A stretch of DNA of 16,679 nucleotides, taken from the NCBI GenBank assembly GCA_903907175.1, contig CAIVNB010000064.1, positions 1 through 16,679 on the forward strand, in the 5' to 3' direction. The notes below the pieces were generated by a model, which saw only the letters and a list, made by a program, of their open reading frames with translations, ran no database searches and was not told the origin of the DNA. Made by a program: the position numbers and the translations under genes. Below are positions 6,118 to 13,781 of the stretch, one piece after another; the first letter of the stretch is position 1, and every line of letters begins with the position of its first letter. This stretch comes from an uncultured bacterium. GTDB taxonomy: Bacteria > Patescibacteriota > Minisyncoccia > Phycocordibacterales > UBA9973.

Positions 6118-8322
6118 TTATTCTATCCTTGGTATTTTGTGTGGGTTGTGGTTTGCACAACTCTTGTTAGAGCATCTTTCTGGTATCGTTTTTGTGCCTC
6201 CCATCATTAGAGAACCGCAAAGCTTGCAAATGTTTCCGGTTGGTTTTGCTTTAATTGCAAATTTACAATCAGGATAATTTGAACAAGAATAGAAAATTCC
6301 AAAACGTCCTCGTCTTTCAGTGATATCTCCAGTTTTACAGAGAGGACACATTACTCCAGTTCTTTTTTTTGCTTCTTCAGCTTCATCTTTTTTTATGAAT
6401 TTACATTTTGGATAACGAGAACAGGAAATGAAAGTACCATTTCCATCACGTCTTTCTCTAAGCACTAATTTACCTCCGCCTCCTTTTATTTTTTTATCTC
6501 CACAAAGCGGACATTTCTCTCCAGTTTCTTTTGGTCCTTGTAATTCTGTACCATCAAGCATCAAAGCACCATTACATTCTGGATATTTTTCACATGAATA
6601 GAATTTTCCCCCTCGAGAGAGTTTGATAATCATTTTAGAACCACATTTAGGACACTTTATATTATCTGGTGCTTCTCCAAGATTTGTAACTTTTTCAAGC
6701 TTATCTTTTTCTTTTACATCCTTCAGAAAAGGACCATAAAAATCTTTCAAGGTTTTTACATATTCACGGTCACCATTTGCTATTTCATCAAGTTCATCTT
6801 CCATTTCTGCAGTAAAAGTATCTGATATATATTTAGCAAAATTATTCTCCAAAAAAGAAGACACGACATCTCCTACGTCAGTTGGGAATAAGGTTCTTCC
6901 TTCTTTACGCACATACTCTCTGTCTTCTAGGGTTTTCATGATAGATGCGTATGTGGAAGGCCTTCCAATACCACGTGCTTCAAGTTCTTTGATGAGCCCA
7001 GCTTCTGAATATCTTCCAGGTGGTTCTGTAAATCTTTCTTCGTTATTTAATTTTAGAAGTTTTAATTTTTCATTTGCTTCTAATTTTGGTAATTCTACGT
7101 CTTCACCTCGTGCGTCAGAATCTACTTTTAACCATCCGTCAAATATTACCCGAGAACCATTAGCAGAAAAATCTGGGAATTTTGAAACATCTTTTATATT
7201 TGCAATTATTTTTGTCTTTAATAATTTTGCATCAGACATTTGACTGGAAACTGTTCTTTCCCAAATAAGACTATAAAGTTTTTCTTGTTCAGGGTTTCCG
7301 GCAAATTTTACATTGATATGAGTCGGACGAATTGCCTCATGAGCTTCTTGGGCATTTTTACTTTTTGTTTTATAAATTCTTCCTTCTGCGTATTTTGTAC
7401 CATATTCTTTATTTATTAATGCAAGAATTTGATTTCTAGCTTGTTCGGACAAATTAGTACTGTCGGTTCGCATGTATGTTATATGCCCAGCTTCGTAAAG
7501 CTTTTGTGCTATTTGCATTGTGCGAGAAGGGGAATAGCCAAGTCGTGAACTTGCTGTTTGTTGTAATGTAGAAGTAGTAAATGGTGCACGAGGAGAACGT
7601 TTTTGTTCTGATTCTTTTATATCCTTTACAAACCATTTTCCACCTTCTGCATTTTCTACTATAAATTGCATTTCTTTTTCTTCTCTAGGTTCTTTAGAGC
7701 ATTCCAAATTTATATTATATTTTTTTTCTGTTTCGAAAAGACCGGAAATTCTCCAAAATTTTTCAGGGATAAATGCACGTATTTCTCTTTCACGTTCCAT
7801 AATTATGCGAAGTGCAGGTGATTGAACTCGTCCAGCTGATAATCCATAACGGACTTTTTTCCAAATAAGGCCAGAGAGGTCATATCCTACAAGTCTGTCG
7901 AGTACTCGACGCGCTTCCTGTGCCTTTACTAGTTTGAAGTCTATATCTCTTGGATTCTTTAATGCTTCTTCGACTGCTTCTTTGGTTATTTCATAAAAGG
8001 CAGCTCTTTTTATAGGAGCTTTTATCCCACTTAGTAATTCTTTTAAATGCCAAGAGATAGCTTCTCCTTCACGATCTGGGTCTGTTGCTAAAATAACTTC
8101 AGATGCTTTCTTTCCTAAGCTTTGCAACTCATATACAACTTTTTCTTTACCTTTTGAAATTTCATAATGAGGAATAAAACCACCAGGAATATCTATGGCT
8201 TCTTTGTTTGATTTTGGTAAATCACGAATATGTCCAACAGAAGCACGAACAGTATATTTTCCATCAAGATATTTTTCAATCGTTTTTGCTTTTGAAGGGG
8301 ACTCAACAATTAATAATTTCAT
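6118..8322 (-). CDS. topA: DNA topoisomerase I (type IA)
   Basis: 734 residues. Relaxes negative supercoils by a 5'-phosphotyrosine strand break. Toprim domain with Glu7 (IVESPSKAKTIEKYL) and the acidic triad in ATDPDREGE (Asp81, Asp83, Glu85). The catalytic Tyr283 lies in GHITYMRTDST (279-289). RYSEAGLIKELEARGIGRPSTYA (437-459) is the domain IV hallmark. Four C-terminal zinc ribbons follow, with Cys 557/560/577/583, 604/607/634/640, 659/662/680/686 and 699/702/717/722; the last is more divergent. Start ATG 8322 gives the standard N-terminus MKLLIVESPSKAKTIEKYL. It lies 40 bp downstream of dprA on the same strand, a pairing found in many bacteria, so co-transcription is likely, with a possible extra promoter in the gap. 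Confidence 0.97.
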   Translation of the reverse strand: MKLLIVESPSKAKTIEKYLDGKYTVRASVGHIRDLPKSNKEAIDIPGGFIPHYEISKGKEKVVYELQSLGKKASEVILATDPDREGEAISWHLKELLSGIKAPIKRAAFYEITKEAVEEALKNPRDIDFKLVKAQEARRVLDRLVGYDLSGLIWKKVRYGLSAGRVQSPALRIIMEREREIRAFIPEKFWRISGLFETEKKYNINLECSKEPREEKEMQFIVENAEGGKWFVKDIKESEQKRSPRAPFTTSTLQQTASSRLGYSPSRTMQIAQKLYEAGHITYMRTDSTNLSEQARNQILALINKEYGTKYAEGRIYKTKSKNAQEAHEAIRPTHINVKFAGNPEQEKLYSLIWERTVSSQMSDAKLLKTKIIANIKDVSKFPDFSANGSRVIFDGWLKVDSDARGEDVELPKLEANEKLKLLKLNNEERFTEPPGRYSEAGLIKELEARGIGRPSTYASIMKTLEDREYVRKEGRTLFPTDVGDVVSSFLENNFAKYISDTFTAEMEDELDEIANGDREYVKTLKDFYGPFLKDVKEKDKLEKVTNLGEAPDNIKCPKCGSKMIIKLSRGGKFYSCEKYPECNGALMLDGTELQGPKETGEKCPLCGDKKIKGGGGKLVLRERRDGNGTFISCSRYPKCKFIKKDEAEEAKKRTGVMCPLCKTGDITERRGRFGIFYSCSNYPDCKFAIKAKPTGNICKLCGSLMMGGTKTIPERCSNKSCANHNPHKIPRIE

Positions 8323-8332
8323 ATTGTCTCTA

Positions 8333-8361
8333 GTATTACACGAAAGTTATTTTTTTTGCAA
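8333..8361 (-). promoter_or_regulatory. Possible internal topA promoter
   Basis: Minus strand in the dprA-topA gap: TTGCAA (8361-8356), 17-base spacer, TAATAC (8338-8333), ten bases before the ATG at 8322. The -35 hexamer is the same as at murA. The -10 match is poor; TGTAAT (8340-8335) is a better -10 but would leave a 15-base spacer. Tentative. Confidence 0.3.
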
Positions 8362-8362
8362 A

Positions 8363-9223
8363 TTATACTAATCGTATTTCTCCAAGTTCTTCTTTTATTA
8401 TTCCTTTTATTTCCATAACTGACAGTATTGAATTTGCTTGTGAAATTTGCATTTTCATTGCTCGAATTAAATCATCGCGAGGAATTGGCTCACGAAGTAG
8501 TGCGATAACATTTTGCTCTTCTTTTGATAAATCCATAAATAATGAGGCTTGTTTATTTTTGTCCTTTTCTATTTCGAATCCAAGCGCTTCGAGTACATCT
8601 TCTGGGCAAGTGATCGGCGTTGCTCCAAGGCGGATTAGTTTATTTGTTCCTTTTGAGTTAGGAGAAAAAACAGATCCAGGAACTGCAAGTACATCTCTAT
8701 TGTATTCTGTTGCTAAACGTGCAGTAATCATAGTACCGGATTTTTCTTCAGCTTCTATAATTAAAACTGCTTTTGAAATTCCAGCCATTAAACGATTGCG
8801 CATAGGAAAACCCCAAAGAGTTGCTCTGAAATTTGGTTCAAATTCTGAAATCAAACATCCACCCTTTTCAACTATTTCTTTTGCCAACAGGATATTTGTT
8901 TTTGGGTGCATTGCTTCGTATGATAATCCTGAACCTGGGAATACTAAAGTTTTTAAACCTATCATTAAAGCTTTTTTGTGAGCAATAGCATCTATGCCCA
9001 AAGCTAAGCCGGAAACAATTACAATTGGGTAACCTCTCAATCCTGCGATTATTTTCTCGCAAATTTCTTTTCCATAAGAAGTATATTTTCTTGAACCAAC
9101 TACGCACAAATAAATCAAATTCTCTGGTGGAAATTCACCTATAACATAAAGTTCTTTTGGTGGTTGCGGGATCTCAAGTAGTGCTTTAGGGAATTTGTTT
9201 TTTGGTAATCTTTTGATTTCCAT
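8363..9223 (-). CDS. dprA: DNA processing protein DprA/Smf
   Basis: 286 residues from the ATG at 9223. DprA binds incoming single-stranded DNA during transformation and loads RecA. Rossmann-fold (LOG-like) core: VVGSRKYTSYG (41-51), SGLALGIDAIAH (71-82), FPGSGL (95-100), FPMRNRLMAGIS (139-150), EKSGTMITARLATEYNRDVLAVPG (160-183), KGTNKLIRLGA (191-201). A winged-helix-like tail occupies about 233-286. There is no N-terminal SAM domain, so it is shorter than the roughly 360-residue forms. The frame extends to a GTG at 9238 (five more residues), which lies five bases after a TATAAT; MEIKRLPKNKFP looks like the usual family start, so I prefer 9223. Adjacent to topA as in many genomes. Suggests natural competence, though no com genes are in view. 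Confidence 0.95.
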   Translation of the reverse strand: MEIKRLPKNKFPKALLEIPQPPKELYVIGEFPPENLIYLCVVGSRKYTSYGKEICEKIIAGLRGYPIVIVSGLALGIDAIAHKKALMIGLKTLVFPGSGLSYEAMHPKTNILLAKEIVEKGGCLISEFEPNFRATLWGFPMRNRLMAGISKAVLIIEAEEKSGTMITARLATEYNRDVLAVPGSVFSPNSKGTNKLIRLGATPITCPEDVLEALGFEIEKDKNKQASLFMDLSKEEQNVIALLREPIPRDDLIRAMKMQISQANSILSVMEIKGIIKEELGEIRLV

Positions 9224-9238
9224 AATATTATTCTTCAC

Positions 9239-9267
9239 TTTTCATTATAACAAAACTTGTGTATAAT
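9239..9267 (+). promoter_or_regulatory. serS-ftsQ-dus promoter, leaderless type
   Basis: TTTTCA (9239-9244, 4/6), 17-base spacer, consensus TATAAT (9262-9267), then six bases and the ATG at 9274. It overlaps the divergent dprA -10 element. Confidence 0.6.
9244..9249 (-). promoter_or_regulatory. dprA -10 element
   Basis: A consensus TATAAT on the minus strand (9249-9244) lies five bases before the GTG at 9238 and 20 before the ATG at 9223. No good -35 is visible, and the expected -35 position overlaps the serS -10 on the other strand. Confidence 0.4.
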
Positions 9268-9273
9268 AAAAGT

Positions 9274-10533
9274 ATGTTAGATATTAAATTTATTCGCGAA
9301 AATAAGGAGATAGTGCAAGAAGGCGCAAAGAAAAAACGCGTGGAAGTTGATATTGAAAAATTAATAACATTAGACGATGAACGCTTAAAAATTCTCAAAG
9401 AAGTAGAGGAAATTCGAGGAGAAGTTAATAAAGTTTCAAATGATATAGGACGAAATCAAGACCAAGCTCTCAAGGTTCAACTAATTGAAGAAATGAGGGT
9501 TGTAAAAGAAGATTTAAAAAATAAAGAAGAAAAGTTAAAAACTGTCACAGAAGAATGGCAAAAGATTATGTTAGAAGTTCCTAACGTACCAGACATTTCT
9601 GTCCCAAATGGTAATACAGATGCAGAAAATCAAGAAATAAAAACGTGGGGAGAAAAATTTAAATTTGAACCAAAAGATCACGTAGAAATAATGACGAATC
9701 TAAAGATGGTTGATTTTGAGCGTGGAGCAAAAGTCCATGGCTTCAGAGGATATTATTTAATAAATGATGGAGCACGACTTTCTTTTGCTATTTGGAATTA
9801 TGCTATGGATTTTTTTGGAGATAAAGGATTTTCTCCCATCATTCCACCAGTTATTGTTCGAAAGCAAAATCTTTATGGTACAGCTCATTTACCCGGTGAT
9901 GTAGAAGATTTTTATGTAACCCAAGATGGAGATGTGCTTGCAGGAACCGCTGAAGTACCACTTATGGGCATGCATTCAGGTGAAATTTTAGATAAAAAAT
10001 TATTTCCAATTAAATATTTAGGTTTTTCTCCATGTTTTAGGCGTGAGGCAGGAAGTCATGGTAAAGACATAAAAGGTCTTATTCGGGTGCATGAATTTTA
10101 TAAACTAGAACAAGTAGTATTGTGTGAGGCAAATCATGAAATTTCTGTCAAATTGCATGAAGAATTAAATAGAAATATAGAAGAGTTTATTGAATCTCTT
10201 GATATTCCATATCACACGGTTATAAACTGTGGAGGAGATTTAGGGCTTGGCCAAGTAAAAAAGTATGATATTGAGCTTTGGGTTCCCAAAGAAGGCAAAT
10301 ATCGAGAAATAGGGTCAGCTTCTTATTTTCATGATTTTCAATGTAGACGATTTGGGATTCGTTATAAAGACGAAGAAGGGAAAATGCATTATGCCCACTC
10401 ATTAAATTCTACTGCTATTCCAACACCGAGAATTTTAGTTTCCTTGGTTGAAAACTACCAACAACCAAATGGCAGTGTGAAGATTCCGGAAGTTTTGAGA
10501 AAATATATGGGAGGGAAAGAATTCATAAAGTAA
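9274..10533 (+). CDS. serS: Seryl-tRNA synthetase
   Basis: 419 residues; charges tRNA-Ser. The N-terminal antiparallel coiled coil (about 28-100) is the tRNA-binding arm. The class II catalytic core shows GTAEVPLMGMHSGEIL (224-239), motif 2 FRREAGSHGKDIKGLIRVHEFYKLE (255-279) and the motif 3 region HSLNSTAIPTPRILVSLVENYQ (375-396). Motif 3 usually reads NGSGLAVGR; here it is NSTAIPTPR, with the key Arg386 kept. The frame extends five codons upstream to a GTG at 9259, but that lies upstream of the -10 TATAAT at 9262-9267, and MLDIKFIREN is the standard SerRS N-terminus, so ATG 9274 is the start. First gene of a tight three-gene set; it ends two bases before ftsQ. Confidence 0.96.
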   Translation: MLDIKFIRENKEIVQEGAKKKRVEVDIEKLITLDDERLKILKEVEEIRGEVNKVSNDIGRNQDQALKVQLIEEMRVVKEDLKNKEEKLKTVTEEWQKIMLEVPNVPDISVPNGNTDAENQEIKTWGEKFKFEPKDHVEIMTNLKMVDFERGAKVHGFRGYYLINDGARLSFAIWNYAMDFFGDKGFSPIIPPVIVRKQNLYGTAHLPGDVEDFYVTQDGDVLAGTAEVPLMGMHSGEILDKKLFPIKYLGFSPCFRREAGSHGKDIKGLIRVHEFYKLEQVVLCEANHEISVKLHEELNRNIEEFIESLDIPYHTVINCGGDLGLGQVKKYDIELWVPKEGKYREIGSASYFHDFQCRRFGIRYKDEEGKMHYAHSLNSTAIPTPRILVSLVENYQQPNGSVKIPEVLRKYMGGKEFIK

Positions 10534-10535
10534 TT

Positions 10536-11411
10536 ATGTTAAAAAAACAAAGTGTTTTAAGTTCTCCTAGGCTGGTTGAATTAGAGAAGAAGAAACAAAA
10601 GAAAATTAAAACAAAAATCATTATTATTTTAATAATATTTTTTCTCGTTTTATTGGGCATTTCTTTTACTTCAAGGATTCCTGCTTTTAATATAAACAAT
10701 GTGATAATATCTGGGAATAAAATTATTGAGACAAAAGAAATCAAAGATGTTGTAGAAACTAAAATTGCAGGTCATTATCTTTGGCTTTTCCCAAAAACTA
10801 ATTTTATTATTTACCCAAAAAATAAAATAAAAACAGAACTGAAAAATAGATTTAAAAGGATTAAAAACATTTTTATAGACAATAAAGATATAAAAACCTT
10901 AAAAGTTTCTATATCCGAATATGAAGGAAAATATCTTTGGTGTGGTATTTTAATACCAGTTTTAAGAAGTAATTTGGATAATAATAAATGTTATTTTTTA
11001 GATTCTGACGGATATATTTTTGATGAGGCGCCATATTTTTCAGGGAGTGTTTATTTTAAATTATACGGTAATAGTAATTTAAATGAGATAAATCCTTCGG
11101 GGAGTTATTTTTTAAAAAATAACTTTTCAAAAATAATCGAATTTAAAAATACAATTGAGAAGTTAGACTTAAAGCCTACTGCTTTCTGGATAGATGAAAA
11201 CAGAGAAGAAGGTAATTTTTCTATTTCAGGAGAACCAGGAATAAGCCCTAAAATAATTTTTAAAATCGACGGAGATTATCAGAAATTGGCTGAAAATTTA
11301 CAAGCTGCTATTTCTACTGAACCATTGCGTACTGATTTAAAAAATAAATTTTCATCGCTTCTTTATATTGATTTACGATTTGGAAACAAGGTTTATTATA
11401 AGTTTCAATAA
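10536..11411 (+). CDS. ftsQ: FtsQ/DivIB-like cell-division protein
   Basis: 291 residues with single-pass architecture: a basic cytoplasmic tail (1-26, Lys/Arg-rich), one membrane segment IIIILIIFFLVLLGISF (about 28-44), then an extracytoplasmic part. A POTRA-like domain follows at about 51-128, starting IPAFNINNVIISGNKII, with the typical VISGN strand. After it come YFLDSDGYIFDEAPYF-like residues (starting near 147), which match the DxDG-type region of FtsQ. FtsQ/DivIB links FtsB and FtsL to the septal peptidoglycan machinery. Sequence identity in this family is low, so the call rests on topology and the POTRA-like start. It starts two bases after the serS stop and ends one base before dus. 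It is not next to murB, ddl, ftsA or ftsZ, its usual neighbours. Confidence 0.75.
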   Translation: MLKKQSVLSSPRLVELEKKKQKKIKTKIIIILIIFFLVLLGISFTSRIPAFNINNVIISGNKIIETKEIKDVVETKIAGHYLWLFPKTNFIIYPKNKIKTELKNRFKRIKNIFIDNKDIKTLKVSISEYEGKYLWCGILIPVLRSNLDNNKCYFLDSDGYIFDEAPYFSGSVYFKLYGNSNLNEINPSGSYFLKNNFSKIIEFKNTIEKLDLKPTAFWIDENREEGNFSISGEPGISPKIIFKIDGDYQKLAENLQAAISTEPLRTDLKNKFSSLLYIDLRFGNKVYYKFQ

Positions 11412-11412
11412 T

Positions 11413-12417
11413 ATGAAAAATTTTTGGGAAAAATTAGATAAACCATTTTTTTGTTTGGCCCCCATGTCAGATGTTACTGACATTGCTTTTCGTACTATTT
11501 TAGCAAAATACAGTAAAGATCGAGAAAATAAAAACAAAGTGGTTTTTTGGACAGAATTTGTTGCTGCTGATGGGTTATGCAATAAACTCGCAAAGAAAAA
11601 GTTATCTCATATATTAAAATTTAAAGAACAGGAAAGGCCAATCATGGCTCAGGTTTTTGGGGCTAATCCAGAAAACATGAAAAAGGCTTGCCAATATATC
11701 GCAAGTCTTGATTTTGATGGAATTGATATCAATATGGGTTGCCCAGATAAATCAGTAATTGCCCAAGGTGCAGGGTCAGCATTAATAAAGACACCAGAAC
11801 TTGCCCGAAGGATTATACAAGCAGCCTTTGAGGGAATAAAATCAGCTGGAAAAGATATCCCTCTGTCAGTTAAAACAAGAGTTGGTTTCAATAAAGAAGA
11901 AATTGATACTTGGATCCCTGAAATTTTAAAAGAAGATATTAAAGCTCTTACTATTCATCTACGTACCAAAAAAGAAATGTCCGCTGTTCCAGCAAATTGG
12001 GATTATATTGTAAAAGTAAAAAAACTTATAGAAAAAAGTGGTAAAGAAATATTGCTCATAGGAAATGGTGACGTTAAAGATTTAGAAGATGCCAAAGAAA
12101 AAGCTCTTAAATATGGTTGTGAAGGAATAATGATTGGCAGGGGAGTTTTCGGTAACCCTTGGTTTTTTTCATCTCAAAATAATTTGAGTATTACACTTGA
12201 AGAAAAATTAGAAGTATTGATGGAACATACTCAAATCTTTGACAAAGAACTTTTACAGCCTAAACATAAGCATTTCGATGTTATGAAGAAGCATTTTAAA
12301 GCTTATGTAAATGGTTTCGATGGAGCAAAAGAATTACGCGTAAAACTTATGGAAACAAAAAATACTAAAGAGGTAAAGCAGATTGTGGATAACTTTTTGA
12401 AATCTAAAAAAATATGA
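11413..12417 (+). CDS. tRNA-dihydrouridine synthase (Dus family)
   Basis: 334 residues. FMN-dependent TIM-barrel enzyme that reduces uridine to dihydrouridine in the tRNA D-loop. Visible: APMSDVTDIAFRTI (16-29), AQVFGANPENM (79-89), DINMGCPDKSV (105-115) with the catalytic Cys110, SVKTRVGF (152-159), TIHLRT (180-185, usually HGRT), IGNGDV (216-221) and IGRGVFGNPWFF (241-252), the phosphate-binding end of the barrel. The helical C-terminal domain follows. The frame is open to an ATG at 11368 inside ftsQ, but MKNFWEKLDKPFFCLAPM is the natural start and ATG 11413 follows the ftsQ stop by one base, which suggests reinitiation. The subtype (DusA, B or C) cannot be settled by eye. Ends in TGA. Confidence 0.92.
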   Translation: MKNFWEKLDKPFFCLAPMSDVTDIAFRTILAKYSKDRENKNKVVFWTEFVAADGLCNKLAKKKLSHILKFKEQERPIMAQVFGANPENMKKACQYIASLDFDGIDINMGCPDKSVIAQGAGSALIKTPELARRIIQAAFEGIKSAGKDIPLSVKTRVGFNKEEIDTWIPEILKEDIKALTIHLRTKKEMSAVPANWDYIVKVKKLIEKSGKEILLIGNGDVKDLEDAKEKALKYGCEGIMIGRGVFGNPWFFSSQNNLSITLEEKLEVLMEHTQIFDKELLQPKHKHFDVMKKHFKAYVNGFDGAKELRVKLMETKNTKEVKQIVDNFLKSKKI

Positions 12418-12423
12418 TATAAT
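12397..12423 (+). promoter_or_regulatory. Leader promoter for the pyr genes
   Basis: Consensus TATAAT (12418-12423) starts right after the dus TGA stop. TTGAAA (12397-12402, 5/6) gives a short 15-base spacer; TTTTGA (12395-12400) gives 17 but matches poorly. Eight bases (CTTTCCCA) separate the -10 from the ATG at 12432, so the leader ORF would again be at the very 5' end of its transcript. Confidence 0.5.
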
Positions 12424-12431
12424 CTTTCCCA

Positions 12432-12500
12432 ATGTATCAACAAAGGGAAATGAGAAGAAAGGCAGAAGGGAAAAACAGTCTTATTTATTGTTTCCAATAA
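12432..12500 (+). CDS. Candidate 22-residue leader peptide of the pyr genes
   Basis: A short ORF starting MYQQREMRRK and ending IYCFQ, with no family resemblance. Its ATG lies eight bases after a consensus -10, the arrangement seen at other starts in this window. The first 47 bases of the message are purine-rich with only four T; the next 15 (12479-12493) contain 11 T. The stop TAA (12498-12500) overlaps the first bases of the terminator stem that begins at 12499. This matches the layout of the E. coli pyrBI leader, where a ribosome following closely behind a polymerase paused in a U tract blocks the terminator. The role in pyr regulation is inference. Alternative: the stretch is only the 3' end region of dus with a chance ORF. 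Confidence 0.4.
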   Translation: MYQQREMRRKAEGKNSLIYCFQ

Positions 12501-12527
12501 AAACCCCACAATTGGGGTTTTTATTTT
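12499..12527 (+). terminator. Strong intrinsic terminator / candidate attenuator
   Basis: Stem AAAAACCCC (12499-12507), loop ACAATT, stem GGGGTTTTT (12514-12522), then ATTTT. The 9 bp stem has four G:C pairs and the descending arm doubles as the U tract. It ends 25 bp before pyrC and can end the serS-ftsQ-dus message as well as the short leader transcript. After it come only AT-rich bases with two weak -10-like hexamers (GATAAT at 12528, TTTAAT at 12537) but no plausible -35, so pyrC most likely depends on read-through. The opposite strand could also terminate here, but no gene faces it. Confidence 0.8.
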
Positions 12528-12551
12528 GATAATTAATTTAATTAAACATAT

Positions 12552-13781
12552 ATGTTATCGATAGAAGGAACAATTATATCAATAAAAAAACAATTTCGTG
12601 GCCGTATTGAGATTGATCAAACGACTGGACTAATTACAAAAGTAGGTGAACCTACTGGAAAAGCTGATATTGTGCTTTCTGATGAATATATTTTTCCAGG
12701 GTTTATAGATTTACATGTGCATGCCCGTGAAGATGAAAGTCATACACAAGACTACAAAGAAGATTTTAAAACTGCAGGTGATGCTGCTACAAATGGTGGA
12801 GTTGTCGCATTTGCTGAAATGCCCAATAATCCAGTACCACCAGTAGATGACAATTCATATGATAAAAAATATTTGCTTACAGAAAAATCTCTTGTACCTG
12901 TAGTTCTATACGCTGGCATCGGAGAAAATACAAAAATACTTTCAAAAAAAGTTCCTTATAAAGTCTTTATGGGTAAGTCTATTGGTGATATGTATTTTAA
13001 AATAGAAGAAGAACTTGATATTGCGTTAAAAAATTACGGAGGATGTTTTGTGAGTTTTCACTGTGAAGATCCAAAAATAATGGAAGAACACAAAAAAGAA
13101 AAAACCCACGAAGATCGTCGACCAGTCGAGGCAGAATTGAGAGCTATAGATATTGCATTAAAGATGATAGAAAAATACAATCTTCAGGGGAAAATTTGTC
13201 ATGTTTCAACAATTGAAGGAATAGAAAAGATTATGAGAGTAAAAAGCCGTGGAATTCCCGTGACAGTTGAAATCACTCCGCATCATTTATATTTTGATGA
13301 AACAATGTTTACTGACGATTTAAGAAAAAAACTTCGAGTAAATCCACCAATTAGACAAACAAAAGAAAACAGACTCGCTTTAATAAAAGCTTTGAAAGAT
13401 GGTGCCATTGATTATTTTGCGACTGATCATGCCCCTCATACAAAAGAAGAAAAAAAAAGAGGAATTTCTGGCATGCCCCATTTAGATACTTATGGATCAT
13501 TTACTACTTGGCTTATGAGAGAACATAGTTTTACACCAGAAGATATTTTACGTATTTGCTCTTCAAACTCAGCTAATTTTATAAATAATTTTTCTAGAGA
13601 AAAATATGGAGAAATAAAAGAAGGATTCATAGGGTCACTTACTGTTATTGACATGAAAAAACCTAATAAAATTATTGAATCAAATTTAAAAACAAAGTGT
13701 GGATGGTCTCCATTTGAAGGATTTACATTTCCAGGAAGCCCTACGATTACCATCGTAAAAGGAAAAGTATATGCAAAATAA
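12552..13781 (+). CDS. pyrC: Dihydroorotase (type I, CAD-like)
   Basis: 409 residues; cyclises carbamoyl-aspartate to dihydroorotate, step three of pyrimidine synthesis. An amidohydrolase TIM barrel with the binuclear zinc set: His55 and His57 in DLHVHARED, Lys137 in YKVFMGK as the likely carbamylated lysine, His170 in HCEDP, His217 in CHVST and Asp292 in ATDHAPH. VEITPHHLYFD (239-249) and LRVNPPIR (261-268) carry substrate-binding residues. The order of motifs and the short chain-like lysine context resemble the DHOase domain of animal CAD more than the E. coli PyrC type. No Shine-Dalgarno sequence. Its last 11 bases overlap carA, so translation is coupled. Expression is probably set by the terminator upstream. 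Confidence 0.92.
   Translation: MLSIEGTIISIKKQFRGRIEIDQTTGLITKVGEPTGKADIVLSDEYIFPGFIDLHVHAREDESHTQDYKEDFKTAGDAATNGGVVAFAEMPNNPVPPVDDNSYDKKYLLTEKSLVPVVLYAGIGENTKILSKKVPYKVFMGKSIGDMYFKIEEELDIALKNYGGCFVSFHCEDPKIMEEHKKEKTHEDRRPVEAELRAIDIALKMIEKYNLQGKICHVSTIEGIEKIMRVKSRGIPVTVEITPHHLYFDETMFTDDLRKKLRVNPPIRQTKENRLALIKALKDGAIDYFATDHAPHTKEEKKRGISGMPHLDTYGSFTTWLMREHSFTPEDILRICSSNSANFINNFSREKYGEIKEGFIGSLTVIDMKKPNKIIESNLKTKCGWSPFEGFTFPGSPTITIVKGKVYAK

Noticed and set aside
12384..12392. Exact DnaA-box match (TGTGGATAA)
   Set aside because: Single copy inside the dus coding sequence, where it encodes conserved-looking residues (IVDN). An origin would need a cluster. A one-mismatch copy near 3361 is also isolated.
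12411..12423. Second half-site resembling the murA palindrome (ATATGATATA shared)
   Set aside because: Only one arm, in an AT-rich promoter that itself needs TATAAT. Not enough to claim a second binding site.
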